Assembly (NCBI GenBank): GCA_023416955.1 | Contig: JAEZGM010000012.1 | Coordinates: 1-64,000 of the forward strand | Origin: Bacillota bacterium | GTDB taxonomy: Bacteria > Bacillota > Clostridia > Oscillospirales > Acutalibacteraceae | Direction: 5' to 3' | DNA length: 64,000 bases | Shown: positions 25,333-32,636 of the stretch, one piece after another | Layout of the letters: each line of letters begins with the position of its first letter | How positions within the stretch are numbered: position 1 is the first letter of the stretch | Made by a program: the position numbers and the translations under genes | Notes under the pieces: model-generated | What the model was told of the DNA's origin: nothing | Database searches by the model: none | The model's input: only the letters and a program-made list of their open reading frames with translations

Positions 25333-25974
25333 TTACGCTTTCCTGACCGGTACCCTCAATACCGTTTTCAGCTTTGCCGGATCGGCCTTTCGCGGATCAG
25401 ACAAATAAATCTCATGGTGGCGGCGGATGTTACCGATATCATTGACAAGGCCGTTCTCCCGAATATAGCTTTCTATTTTTGCGACTGTCGCCGGTTCTTC
25501 ATCGTATGAACCGATGTGCATGCATTGCACGCACAGGCCCTCGTCCAGCGTTTCAAGCCGGGCAGCGGAGGGGTCAACATCCTTTTTTCGCCGTGCTTCG
25601 CCGCAAGCCCACTGAAAGACCTCCGGTGTTACAAAATCCGGCTGGCGGATCATGGATACCCAGCAAAAGTCGCTTTTTCGGGAGTAGTCAACGCCATGCG
25701 AGCCGTCAGCCATCCACCACAGCCCTTCCAGCGGCGGCACAACGTAGTCAAAGTAGCCCTCCGGCGCATTGCCGCCCATACGGCTCATTTTAATGGTATA
25801 GCTGAGGGTATAAAGCAACCCGACTGCGTTTTTGTAAGCTCCGCCCTCCTCGTTGGGGTCTCCCGCACCGTTTACCGCGATGAATTTTATGGGCGGAAGC
25901 AGAATTTCGGCGGGTGCGGTTTTCGGTGCATACAGGTCTTTATACTCTTTTTTGTAGTCCAGTTTATCGCTCAT
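25333..25974 (-). CDS. GyrI-like small-molecule-binding domain protein
   Basis: The 213-residue protein matches stand-alone GyrI-like (SOUL/BmrR effector-type) proteins: MSDKLDYKKEYKDLYAPKT..., then PPIKFIAVNGAGDPNEEGGAYKNAVGLLYTLSYTIKMS and GYFDYVVPPLEGLWW. This fold binds hydrophobic small molecules and in some cases hydrolyses electrophiles. GGAAGGA precedes the ATG at 25974, chosen over 26001. The gene starts five bases after the small helix-hairpin-helix gene and probably forms an operon with it. The ligand is unknown. Confidence 0.8.
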   Translation of the reverse strand: MSDKLDYKKEYKDLYAPKTAPAEILLPPIKFIAVNGAGDPNEEGGAYKNAVGLLYTLSYTIKMSRMGGNAPEGYFDYVVPPLEGLWWMADGSHGVDYSRKSDFCWVSMIRQPDFVTPEVFQWACGEARRKKDVDPSAARLETLDEGLCVQCMHIGSYDEEPATVAKIESYIRENGLVNDIGNIRRHHEIYLSDPRKADPAKLKTVLRVPVRKA

Positions 25975-25979
25975 TTCAA

Positions 25980-26231
25980 TCAGTCCTTCCAATTCCACCA
26001 TTTGAGTTTTTCGGGATCATGATGCTCGTTGGAAGCAAAATATACAGCGCAGCGGTAGACATAGAGCACACAGCGGTCAAGCTGTACACTCCGTTCCTTA
26101 CAGTCGCGAAGATACATTTGCTCCGGGTCGGCATTTTTGAGGGAAGCAATGGTAGAGTACCCCAGCCGAATCAGGTCTTTTTCCGCCTGTTTGCCCACGC
26201 CGGGAATATTCTGCAACTCGGTTTTCGACAT
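25980..26231 (-). CDS. helix-hairpin-helix protein (Cdd1-like)
   Basis: The 83-residue protein begins with a helix-hairpin-helix, LQNIPGVGKQAEKDLIRLGYSTIASLKNADPEQMYLRDC, and ends in a region rich in aromatic residues and cysteines. It resembles Cdd1 (pathogenicity-locus) proteins, small HhH proteins of unknown function often found beside other stand-alone genes. GGAG touches the first ATG (26240) but is ten bases from the second, so I place the start at 26231. It lies just upstream of the GyrI-like gene. Non-specific nucleic-acid binding is inferred from the HhH motif. Confidence 0.75.
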   Translation of the reverse strand: MSKTELQNIPGVGKQAEKDLIRLGYSTIASLKNADPEQMYLRDCKERSVQLDRCVLYVYRCAVYFASNEHHDPEKLKWWNWKD

Positions 26232-26458
26232 TTGCGCCATGCTCCTTTCTTTTAGGGCTTGTATATTTTCGCCGCGATTTCAGTCAAAAAATCCGAATAG
26301 AGTGCGCACAGCTTTCACCGTTCGGCGATTTGGCTCGGCGGCACAAGTGAAAGCCGGGCGGAAACTTACTATTTATGTCTGTCAAATCACGGCGAATTGA
26401 AACCAGTTACACGTCACCAATAATTTCCAATATTATATTCCTTTCATCACTTGTTTTC

Positions 26459-26490
26459 AACCATACAACTATAGAACCATACAACTATAG
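26459..26490. repeat. 16-bp tandem duplication
   Basis: AACCATACAACTATAG occurs twice head to tail (26459-26474 and 26475-26490). The interval upstream of it (26232-26458) contains no assignable gene. Confidence 0.8.
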
Positions 26491-26536
26491 TGAGTGGAAA
26501 ACATTTCGCGCTGTGCATATTCTCAGCAGGAACGAG

Positions 26537-26626
26537 GATATAATAGTCTCAAACCTAACGGTTTGAGACATTGAGAATTTGCTGATCGCTGCCCCTCTTG
26601 CCGCTGTCGTGTCGGCGCGAATTTCC
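26537..26626 (+). repeat. two-hairpin TATAAT repeat, copy A
   Basis: GATATAATAG, then TCTCAAACC/CGGTTTGAGA (hairpin I), then an AATTTGCTG...CGGCGCGAATTT stem (hairpin II) with inner GC-rich stems. It is followed 16 bases later by copy B, and an inverted third copy lies at 51870-51964. Confidence 0.65.
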
Positions 26627-26642
26627 GGGAAGTCCGCAATAT

Positions 26643-26735
26643 GATATAATAGTCTCAAACCTACGGTTTGAGCCATTGGAAAATTTGCTGTCGGGCTTCA
26701 GCCCCTCTCGCCGCTGTCGCGTCGGCGCAAATTTC
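26643..26735 (+). repeat. two-hairpin TATAAT repeat, copy B
   Basis: The same order as copy A: GATATAATAG, CTCAAACC/CGGTTTGAG, AAATTTGC...GCGCAAATTT enclosing GGGCTTCAGCCC and a second stem. It ends in ATGATATAATATAATAG (about 26749-26764), directly before the ribosome site of the small gene at 26781, so its tail may be that gene's -10 region. Confidence 0.7.
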
Positions 26736-26780
26736 ATAAGTAAGGTTATGATATAATATAATAGAAAGGGTGATGGAACG

Positions 26781-27050
26781 ATGCGAAAGTTTATTCCAGA
26801 GCGGAAGATGAGTAAAAAAGCACAGAGCGAACTGAACCGCGCCAGGCGGAAAACATGGGGAACAATGAGCCCTGTGACCAGAAAGCCCGTGAATCCAAAA
26901 GCGTATAACAGGCGAAAGGTTCAAAAAGGAGAGGATACCTCGCTCCGTTTTGAACCTTTTCATATTTGCAGCAAAGCAGCAGGCTCCCGGGAGCCTGCTG
27001 CTTTGCTTTATCCGTATGGGGTTGTGATTTGTCGGGTTGCGTACAATTGA
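26781..27050 (+). CDS. small basic protein, C-terminus possibly frameshifted
   Basis: The frame encodes 89 residues. The first 55 or so are strongly basic (FIPERKMSKKAQSELNRARRKTWGTMSPVTRKPVNPKAYNRRK) and resemble a conserved small clostridial protein of unknown function. A GAAAGG site precedes the ATG. The remaining codons run through two hairpins, including a perfect terminator at 26970-27007, which is unexpected for real coding sequence. One additional A in the run at 26923-26927 would end the protein after about ten more residues within the first hairpin. The original stop may therefore have been lost, or the run may be miscounted. Confidence 0.55.
   Translation: MRKFIPERKMSKKAQSELNRARRKTWGTMSPVTRKPVNPKAYNRRKVQKGEDTSLRFEPFHICSKAAGSREPAALLYPYGVVICRVAYN
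26916..26959 (+). other. hairpin at the end of the small gene
   Basis: AAAGGTTCAAAA pairs with TTTTGAACCTTT around an inner GGAG/CTCC stem. It precedes a stronger terminator and overlaps the suspect C-terminal codons. Confidence 0.6.
26970..27010. terminator. 19-bp perfect palindromic terminator
   Basis: AGCAAAGCAGCAGGCTCCC followed by its exact complement and then TTTA forms a very strong hairpin between the small gene and the convergent Gfo/Idh/MocA gene. Confidence 0.75.
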
Positions 27051-27057
27051 CCGTGAA

Positions 27058-28221
27058 TCAGTCGGACAGCGTAACCCACGTGTTGTTCGCTTCATTGCTG
27101 TCGACACACGCATTGAAGAACTTGACTTCGTCGATCCCCATTTCAATCGTCGGGTAACCGTAGTCACGCTCGTTGCCGATTGCTTTGCCGTCCAGCTTGT
27201 CGTAAATGGCAGTGCAGAAAGAACGGTAAATATTCGCAAAGGCCTCAGTCAGCCCCTCTGGATGTCCGCAGGGAGTGCGAACGTATTTCATACCCTCAGG
27301 GGAGGTATATTTACAGCCCCTGGAAAGAATACGGGTCGGCTCACCGCGCAGATACAGTTTCAGGTAGTTGTTTTCTTCCTCGCAAAATTCCAGCGAACCT
27401 TTTGTGCCCAGCAGCTTAATGCGCAGGGCGTTGTCATAACCGATGGCAACCTGTGAACCCCAGAACATTCCGGAAGCACCGTTGTTGTATTTCAGAATCA
27501 CTTCGAAATTATTGTCAAGCATCGTGCCCTTGCCGATGGAGTCCAGATTGGCACACACCTTTGCAACCTTCAGACCGGTTACAAAGTTTACCCAGTTTTC
27601 CATGTGGGAACCGATGTCGGAAATGGAAGCGCCCCTGCCGGAGAGCTCGGGAAGCGACCGCCATGTTTTATTGTCTTCCGTAGTATGTTCCAGATCGTCC
27701 AGCAGCCAGTCCTGGGGATATTCCACAACGACCATCTGAATTTCGCCGATTGTTCCTTGTTTGTAAATTTCACGGGCTTCGCGGGCCATAACGTGGCCGG
27801 TGAATGTGTGTGTTACACAGAACAGGCATCCGTTTTTCTTGGCAATCCTTTCAAGCTCCTTGCCCTGCTCTACGGTGAAGCACAGCGGCTTTTCGCAGGA
27901 AACATTGATTCCTTTTTCCAGGAAAGCCTTGGCTGTAGGGTAATGATAGTAGTTTGGCGTGCAAATAATCACAAAGTCAATGCAGTCTTCGCGCAGCGAT
28001 TCTTTTTCTGCCATATCCTCAAAAGAATCGTAAATGCGGTCGGCAGATAGACCATATTCTTTCGCCATTTCAAGGGATTTTTCCTTATGGCGGGAAAAAT
28101 AACCACCCACCAGAATCGCTTCATTGTTCAGGCGCAGCGCATCTCTATGAATGCTGCCGACACCGCCGCTGGGGCCTCCGCCCACCATTCCGTACCTCAG
28201 TTTTCTTTTGCCTTCTGACAT
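27058..28221 (-). CDS. Gfo/Idh/MocA-family dehydrogenase
   Basis: The 387-residue protein has an N-terminal Rossmann NAD(P)-binding fold (YGMVGGGPSGGVGSIHRDAL) and the family EKP motif in VSCEKPLCFTVEQG. A C-terminal alpha/beta domain ends with EMGIDEVKFFNACVDSNE. It oxidises or reduces a sugar or inositol-type substrate. ATG follows GAGGTG. It is the distal gene of the minus-strand series after lsrR and lsrK, so it may act on a product of AI-2 or sugar metabolism. That link rests on position only; a 115-base gap separates it from the HPr-like gene. Confidence 0.87.
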   Translation of the reverse strand: MSEGKRKLRYGMVGGGPSGGVGSIHRDALRLNNEAILVGGYFSRHKEKSLEMAKEYGLSADRIYDSFEDMAEKESLREDCIDFVIICTPNYYHYPTAKAFLEKGINVSCEKPLCFTVEQGKELERIAKKNGCLFCVTHTFTGHVMAREAREIYKQGTIGEIQMVVVEYPQDWLLDDLEHTTEDNKTWRSLPELSGRGASISDIGSHMENWVNFVTGLKVAKVCANLDSIGKGTMLDNNFEVILKYNNGASGMFWGSQVAIGYDNALRIKLLGTKGSLEFCEEENNYLKLYLRGEPTRILSRGCKYTSPEGMKYVRTPCGHPEGLTEAFANIYRSFCTAIYDKLDGKAIGNERDYGYPTIEMGIDEVKFFNACVDSNEANNTWVTLSD

Positions 28222-28336
28222 TCATTCACCTCATTACTGACGTTTCATCGTGTGATTTTGCCGCAAAACGAACAGTCTTAAACTTCCCCAGCGTCATAGC
28301 GGGAACAAAACCCGTTCGCTCGCCGTCTGCTTGGTA

Positions 28337-28579
28337 TCAGCAGTCACACAGCGGAAGGTTTGTTCCTATGTCTGCGATCTGCTTATGGAATTCTTCGTTT
28401 TCGCTGACAATAAGAATGGGCTCACTGAAATCGAGTGCGTACATGCCAATATAGCTTTTCGCGTCTATAATGGTTTTTTCGTCCATTGAGTGCAGACCGA
28501 CGCTGTCCGGGCAAAGAGAGGCATAGTACTGGATTTTTTGCAATTCAGCAATGGTATGAATTTCCTTTTTGCTAATCAT
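28337..28579 (-). CDS. HPr-like small protein
   Basis: The 80-residue protein resembles the second half of HPr: DEKTIIDAKSYIGMYALDFSEPILIVSENEEFHKQI fits the HPr region around the regulatory serine (AKS, S42 here). At the N-terminus EIHTIAEL replaces the canonical GLHTRPA, so H8 may correspond to the phospho-histidine but the Arg-Pro pair is absent. Canonical PTS phosphotransfer is doubtful. ATG follows GAAAGGAG. HPr binds and inhibits LsrK in Escherichia coli, which makes an HPr-like gene downstream of an lsrK gene notable. A regulatory role here is inference. Confidence 0.6.
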   Translation of the reverse strand: MISKKEIHTIAELQKIQYYASLCPDSVGLHSMDEKTIIDAKSYIGMYALDFSEPILIVSENEEFHKQIADIGTNLPLCDC

Positions 28580-28618
28580 AAAATCGCTCCTTTCGTAATC
28601 CTAAATAAGTTTAATCAG

Positions 28619-29113
28619 TTACAGCTCGATAGTGAGCTGTTCATCCTCTTTCAGAATAGTTTTGCAGGTGTCGTTCAGGTATGTGCGTTCGGGAAGACAA
28701 ATCAGCACCGTCGCATTGTGATGCACGGGATAAGGAGCGCCGTGCCAGGCACCGGCACGGAAAAACACCATGGTGCCCGCGGGAACCAAAAATGCTTCCA
28801 AACGGTCCAATTCCGGAGTTCCGCAGTTCGCCGGACCCGCATACAGGATCACGTCGTCGTCAAGCGGCATCATTCCTTCCATTGCGTGAGAGTGATATTC
28901 CACATCTTCAATCACGAACGGGCGGTGTTCCACCTTGAGCGAACCGAAGGCAACGGGAGCGGTGCTTTCCATTGGCGCGACCAGCATGTCCCGATAAAAG
29001 ATGCAGGGTGATTCGCCGATGCCGTAGGCGTTTGCCGGGCTGCTAATATCGGCAATGGTACCATACGGTGCAAAATTTTGTGAGGTAACCAAAACCGCTT
29101 TGATGGTTTTCAT
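28619..29113 (-). CDS. ureidoglycolate lyase-like (AllA-type) cupin protein
   Basis: The 164-residue protein is cupin-like and resembles the ureidoglycolate lyase/hydrolase family: FAPYGTIADI near the N-terminus, a central VIEDVEYHSHAMEGMMPLDDDVILYAGP, and RLEAFLVPAGTMVFFRAGAWHGAPYPV with a conserved tryptophan-histidine. The absence of other purine or allantoin genes argues against a true allantoin role. Members are also found in sugar gene clusters. ATG follows AAAAGGGGGA. It is separated from the upstream cupin gene by a MITE copy (29132-29202) but stays in line with the lsrK gene. Confidence 0.7.
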   Translation of the reverse strand: MKTIKAVLVTSQNFAPYGTIADISSPANAYGIGESPCIFYRDMLVAPMESTAPVAFGSLKVEHRPFVIEDVEYHSHAMEGMMPLDDDVILYAGPANCGTPELDRLEAFLVPAGTMVFFRAGAWHGAPYPVHHNATVLICLPERTYLNDTCKTILKEDEQLTIEL

Positions 29114-29131
29114 AAAAATCCCCCTTTTCTA

Positions 29132-29202
29132 TATAGTCAGTTAACTTTAGAAAACATCCAGGAAAATGGAGATTGCTTCTGTTTTCAAATGAACTGATAA
29201 TA
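29132..29202. mobile_element. MITE copy 3, internally deleted (~71 bp)
   Basis: TATAGTCAGTTAACTTTAGAAAACATCC at the left and CTGTTTTCAAATGAACTGATAATA at the right match the two ends of copy 1, while the central AAGCG...CGCTT stem is missing. Confidence 0.65.
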
Positions 29203-29212
29203 CTCAGCCTAT

Positions 29213-29563
29213 TTAATAAGTATAATTTTCTACTTCTACCTTATCGACTTGCTGGTAGGGAGCAAGGGTAGAAACCATTTTAACGGGCTTATCATAGTTG
29301 TTGATGCAGAAATGGACTTCGCCCGGTTCAATGTGAATCAGCTGACCGGGCAGCATATGATTTACAACACCGTCTACGACAATGTCGATTTCTCCGTTCA
29401 GAATAAAGAAGTTTTCTTCCATCACATTATGGTAATGTGCTTTAAAGCTCTGGCCGGGCATAAACTGCACCAGTGCAAAATTCATGCGGGGGCCTTTCAT
29501 TAAGTATTTGGGTCCGTTGTCGCCGAAGCGGTACTCCCGCTCGTTTTCACTAATAATAAACAT
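29213..29563 (-). CDS. single-domain cupin protein
   Basis: The 116-residue protein is a compact cupin barrel. Motif 1 is FKAHYHNVMEENFFILNGEIDIVVDG, with histidines and a glutamate positioned as metal ligands. Motif 2 is GQLIHIEPGEVHFCINN. Such proteins are isomerases, dioxygenases or sugar-binding proteins. ATG follows TAGGAGG. It lies directly downstream of lsrK, across a short palindrome (29589-29650). Since no lsrG isomerase gene is present, it is a candidate functional replacement, but nothing in its sequence proves this. Confidence 0.75.
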   Translation of the reverse strand: MFIISENEREYRFGDNGPKYLMKGPRMNFALVQFMPGQSFKAHYHNVMEENFFILNGEIDIVVDGVVNHMLPGQLIHIEPGEVHFCINNYDKPVKMVSTLAPYQQVDKVEVENYTY

Positions 29564-29588
29564 ATCAAAAATCCTCCTAGTAAGTTAT

Positions 29589-29650
29589 TAGGCCTTGTTT
29601 AATATTTTATCTCGAAAATCCGTGAATTTTTAATTTTTAAACAAGGCCTA
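29589..29650. repeat. 14-bp perfect inverted repeat between lsrK and cupin genes
   Basis: TAGGCCTTGTTTAA (29589) and its complement (29637-29650) flank 34 AT-rich bases. It may be an attenuating hairpin or a small transposon relic; its ends recall the motif at 24203. Confidence 0.65.
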
Positions 29651-29657
29651 GGTGAAA

Positions 29658-31223
29658 TTATAGACCGGGCGCGATCCAAAAATTATGCGTCAGCTTCTGA
29701 TCGCAGAGAGAAAGCTGTGCTGCGTAAACTTTACGCCAGGAGGGGTAAAGCTCCTGATAAAGGCGATGGGCGTCCGGGTCCGGCAGATAGGTTTTGTCCC
29801 ACTGGACAAGCCTCTCGGCGGCCTCTTGGATACTCGGGTAAACGCCGACGCCATAGCCTGCAAGAATCGCGGCGCCGAGCGCGGTGGCTTCTTTTACAAC
29901 AGGCACCTGAACCGGAAGACCAAGCACATCGGAAAGGATCTGGCACCATAAGGGGCTTTTTGACGCGCCGCCGGCGAAAATAATTTTATCCGGCATATTG
30001 CCCGTCGCCTCGCGCACAAGATCAAGATGTCCTTTTGTTACCAGCGCGGTATTTTCAAGAATGGCGCGGTAAAAGGTGTACCGGTTAAATCGGGCGGGGT
30101 CCATCGCAAAGTTTGTAAAGGTCGGGGCTGCGTGCTTCCAACTCATAAAATTCATTACGTCGGAGAAAGTACACATCAAACCATTGCAGCCGGCCGGAAT
30201 ATCCTTTGCCTTCTGATCCATCAGGTAATAAATATCTTTTCCGGACTGATTTGCTTCCTGCTCTTCCAGCTGGCAAAAAGCGTCGCGGAACCAGCGCATC
30301 ACAAGGCCGGGCTTGAACGCCAGCGCCTCATACTGCCAGACATTCGGAACGGCGTGGCAGTTTACTCTTACGCGGCAGTTAGGGTCCGTCGCCCCGGTTC
30401 CCGTATTGAACTCATACTGCCAGAAGCTTCCGCCGAAAACAGCCGCGTGATTCGGCTCAATGACACCTACTCCTATGCAGCCTAACTGGGCGTCGCCGCC
30501 GCCGACGACGACCGGAATTCCCACGGAAAGGCCGGTGTCAGCCGCGCCTTCGGCATTGACCGATGAAAGCACCGTGCCGCATTCTTTCGCTTCCGGAAAA
30601 ATATCGGCCCGCAGTCCGCATCGTTTGACAATATCGGGGTCAAAGGTGCGTTTTTGCAGGTCAAACAACCCGGAGGTAGAGCCGTTGCTCGGTTCCGCGG
30701 CGAGTACGCCTGTTAATCTGTAAATCAGCCAGTCGTTAAACATACTGATCTTTGCCACTTTTTTATAAACTTCGGGCATTTTGTTTTTAACCCAGAGAAG
30801 ACGTGGAATTGCGTCAAGGGCAAAGGACTGACCCGATTCTTTATATAATTCTTTTTGAAGGTCAGGATCCATGCGAATCAGTTCTTCCACCTCGTCATTG
30901 CTTCGCGCGTCAACGTTGGCACAGGCCCAGACCTCGCGTCCCTCGCCGTCATAAAGAACGATTCCTTCGCGCATGGAGGTTGTGGATATTGCAATGATTT
31001 CACGCGGGCTGACACCGGTGCTGCTCAGAACTTCCCTGATGCAGGTGCATGTAAGCTCCCAATTGTAATTCCAGTTAAAATTCATGCTTCCCGGATACCG
31101 GGGGTCCTCGTCGTGCTCCCACTCACGCTGGGCGCACCCGATCTGCTGTCCGTCAATATCGAACAGCACGGCCCGGACGCTGCCGGTGCCTGCGTCAATT
31201 GCCATTAAGTATTGCTTTCCCAT
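29658..31223 (-). CDS. lsrK: LsrK-like autoinducer-2 kinase (FGGY family)
   Basis: The 521-residue kinase resembles enteric LsrK over its full length: MAIDAGTGSVRAVLFD (phosphate 1), SMREGIVLYDGEGREVWACANVDARS, SGQSFALDAIPRLLW, PVVVGGGDAQLGCIGVGV, MRWFRDAFC, FAGGASKSPLWCQILSDVLGLPVQVPVVKEATALG and the final WIAPGL. LsrK phosphorylates AI-2 (DPD) in the cytosol, which traps it and makes the LsrR ligand. ATG follows GAAAGGGAGAGG. It follows lsrR by 29 bases and is divergent from the transporter genes, as in enterics. A related sugar kinase role is the main alternative. Confidence 0.85.
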   Translation of the reverse strand: MGKQYLMAIDAGTGSVRAVLFDIDGQQIGCAQREWEHDEDPRYPGSMNFNWNYNWELTCTCIREVLSSTGVSPREIIAISTTSMREGIVLYDGEGREVWACANVDARSNDEVEELIRMDPDLQKELYKESGQSFALDAIPRLLWVKNKMPEVYKKVAKISMFNDWLIYRLTGVLAAEPSNGSTSGLFDLQKRTFDPDIVKRCGLRADIFPEAKECGTVLSSVNAEGAADTGLSVGIPVVVGGGDAQLGCIGVGVIEPNHAAVFGGSFWQYEFNTGTGATDPNCRVRVNCHAVPNVWQYEALAFKPGLVMRWFRDAFCQLEEQEANQSGKDIYYLMDQKAKDIPAGCNGLMCTFSDVMNFMSWKHAAPTFTNFAMDPARFNRYTFYRAILENTALVTKGHLDLVREATGNMPDKIIFAGGASKSPLWCQILSDVLGLPVQVPVVKEATALGAAILAGYGVGVYPSIQEAAERLVQWDKTYLPDPDAHRLYQELYPSWRKVYAAQLSLCDQKLTHNFWIAPGL

Positions 31224-31252
31224 AATAAACCTCTCCCTTTCAAAAACAGAAT

Positions 31253-32185
31253 TTAATCCTCCAAAGCGGGATCTTCTGTATCAATAAGCTGAAGTGCGGT
31301 AGTCTCATCTGTAATAAGAACATCAAGATATTTATTTCGAAGCACGGCGCGGATGGCTTCCACTTTATCCGAACCTGCTGCAACGCCGATTACGTTGTCA
31401 AGGCTTTGCAGCAGGCTGAGATCGGTTGAAATGAGCCGATCCTCCACGCCGCTTGCAATCGGGTGACCGTCTTTGTCAATAAAATGGCTCAAAATATCAC
31501 CGACGGCACCTTGCATGGACAAATATAGAAAATCATTTTTATTTAGAATGCCGTTATTCAGAATGGTGGCATTGTCCGACATTCCTCCTATTCCGACCAC
31601 GGACATCGAAGCAAGACGAACCATTCGTGAAATTTCCTGAACGGAAGGTTCATTCTGTAAGGCAATATTCATTTCTTTCGAAGAAACCAAAAGAGGTACC
31701 GGCAGCAGGTACAGCTTAGCGTTAAAAACATTGGACTGTGCGTTGGGAAGATAATAGCTTACTCCCCCGGTGAGGGAAACTACGGAAATGGGATATTCCG
31801 CCATCGTAGCAAGGTGGTTCAATACACGGCGAAGAGTATCGCCGTATCCCATATTAATGAAGCAGTTTTCAGACATTCGGTCGCCTATATACATTGCGGC
31901 GGCCTGAGCAATCGTTTCGTTCAGGTCAGAACCTTCCGGCGGGGTGGGAACTATAAACGTGTCCTTGAGATTCCATTGCTCCGCAAGGCGCCGCTCAATT
32001 TTCATTCGGTAAGCGCTGTCCTGCCGGATATTAAATTGTATAACGCCGTTTTGCCGCGCCTTTTCCAAAAGCTTGATGACCCTCATTCGGGATATTCCCA
32101 ACTCCTCGGAAATTTTCTGCTGCGTCATATTTTCCAAATAGTAATACCAAGCGGTTTTTACCATAAGCGCTTCTTCGTAATCCAT
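31253..32185 (-). CDS. lsrR: LsrR-like SorC/DeoR-family repressor
   Basis: The 310-residue protein has an N-terminal helix-turn-helix (YYLENMTQQKISEELGISRMRVIKLLEKARQNGVIQFNI) and a SorC/CggR-type sugar-phosphate-binding domain (NMGYGDTLRRVLNHLA, VVSLTGGVSYYLP, VGIGGMSDNATILNNGI, IGVAAGSDKVEAIRAVLRNKYLDVLITDE). Position and domain layout match LsrR, which represses the lsr operon until phospho-AI-2 binds. AGGAGG is seven bases before the ATG at 32185; the GTG one codon earlier is less likely. It is divergent from the ATPase-permease operon across a 451-base AT-rich region with several inverted repeats. Confidence 0.82.
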   Translation of the reverse strand: MDYEEALMVKTAWYYYLENMTQQKISEELGISRMRVIKLLEKARQNGVIQFNIRQDSAYRMKIERRLAEQWNLKDTFIVPTPPEGSDLNETIAQAAAMYIGDRMSENCFINMGYGDTLRRVLNHLATMAEYPISVVSLTGGVSYYLPNAQSNVFNAKLYLLPVPLLVSSKEMNIALQNEPSVQEISRMVRLASMSVVGIGGMSDNATILNNGILNKNDFLYLSMQGAVGDILSHFIDKDGHPIASGVEDRLISTDLSLLQSLDNVIGVAAGSDKVEAIRAVLRNKYLDVLITDETTALQLIDTEDPALED

Positions 32186-32636
32186 CACAGATCCTCCTAG
32201 TATAAATATAGATCAGAAACAAGGCGTTAAGAATTTCCTTATTTAAGGATAAGAAAATGGTCATATTCTCTGTCGTCAATAAAGTGAGATATTCGTTACA
32301 AATGTTTTTATAATGAATATTTGTTTTTACATGATTTAGTATAACAGCATCAATTTTCATTGTCAATCGAAAATATGCAAATATTATTCGATGTGAATTT
32401 ATATAATTTTATCTTTAATATTAAGCTAAAATTATAGCATTATTATTTTATATTGTAAAAAAATGGAATAGGATATCATAATTTGTCTAAGAATAATTCG
32501 AAATGTGTCAATTTTTTAGAAATGTGGTGTTGACAAACAAAATGAAATATCGTATGATGAACTCGTTGATAAAAGTTTAGAGTTAAAACATTTATCTTAA
32601 CTTAACACGCCAAACGATTTGGATGGGGGAGATCAG
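32186..32636. promoter_or_regulatory. divergent lsrR/lsrA control region
   Basis: AT-rich region with three inverted-repeat candidates: ACAAAT...ATTTGT (about 32299-32325), ATCGAA-N17-TTCGAT (near 32367-32395), and GATAAA...TTTATC just downstream of the lsrA promoter (about 32567-32596). Any of these may be LsrR operators; none has been matched to a known site. Confidence 0.5.
32531..32559 (+). promoter_or_regulatory. promoter of the lsrACDBF-like operon
   Basis: TTGACA (32531-32536), a 17-bp spacer and TATGAT (32554-32559) form a near-consensus promoter 78 bases before the ATG. The downstream GATAAA...TTTATC repeat could hold a repressor over the initially transcribed region. Confidence 0.75.

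Noticed and set aside
25310..25335. GTTCGAATCC word resembling a tRNA T-loop
   Set aside because: No T-stem, anticodon arm or acceptor stem can be formed around it.
28619..29113. A purine/allantoin degradation role for the AllA-like protein
   Set aside because: No other allantoin genes are in the window and the gene is in line with lsrK, so the family name should not be read as function.
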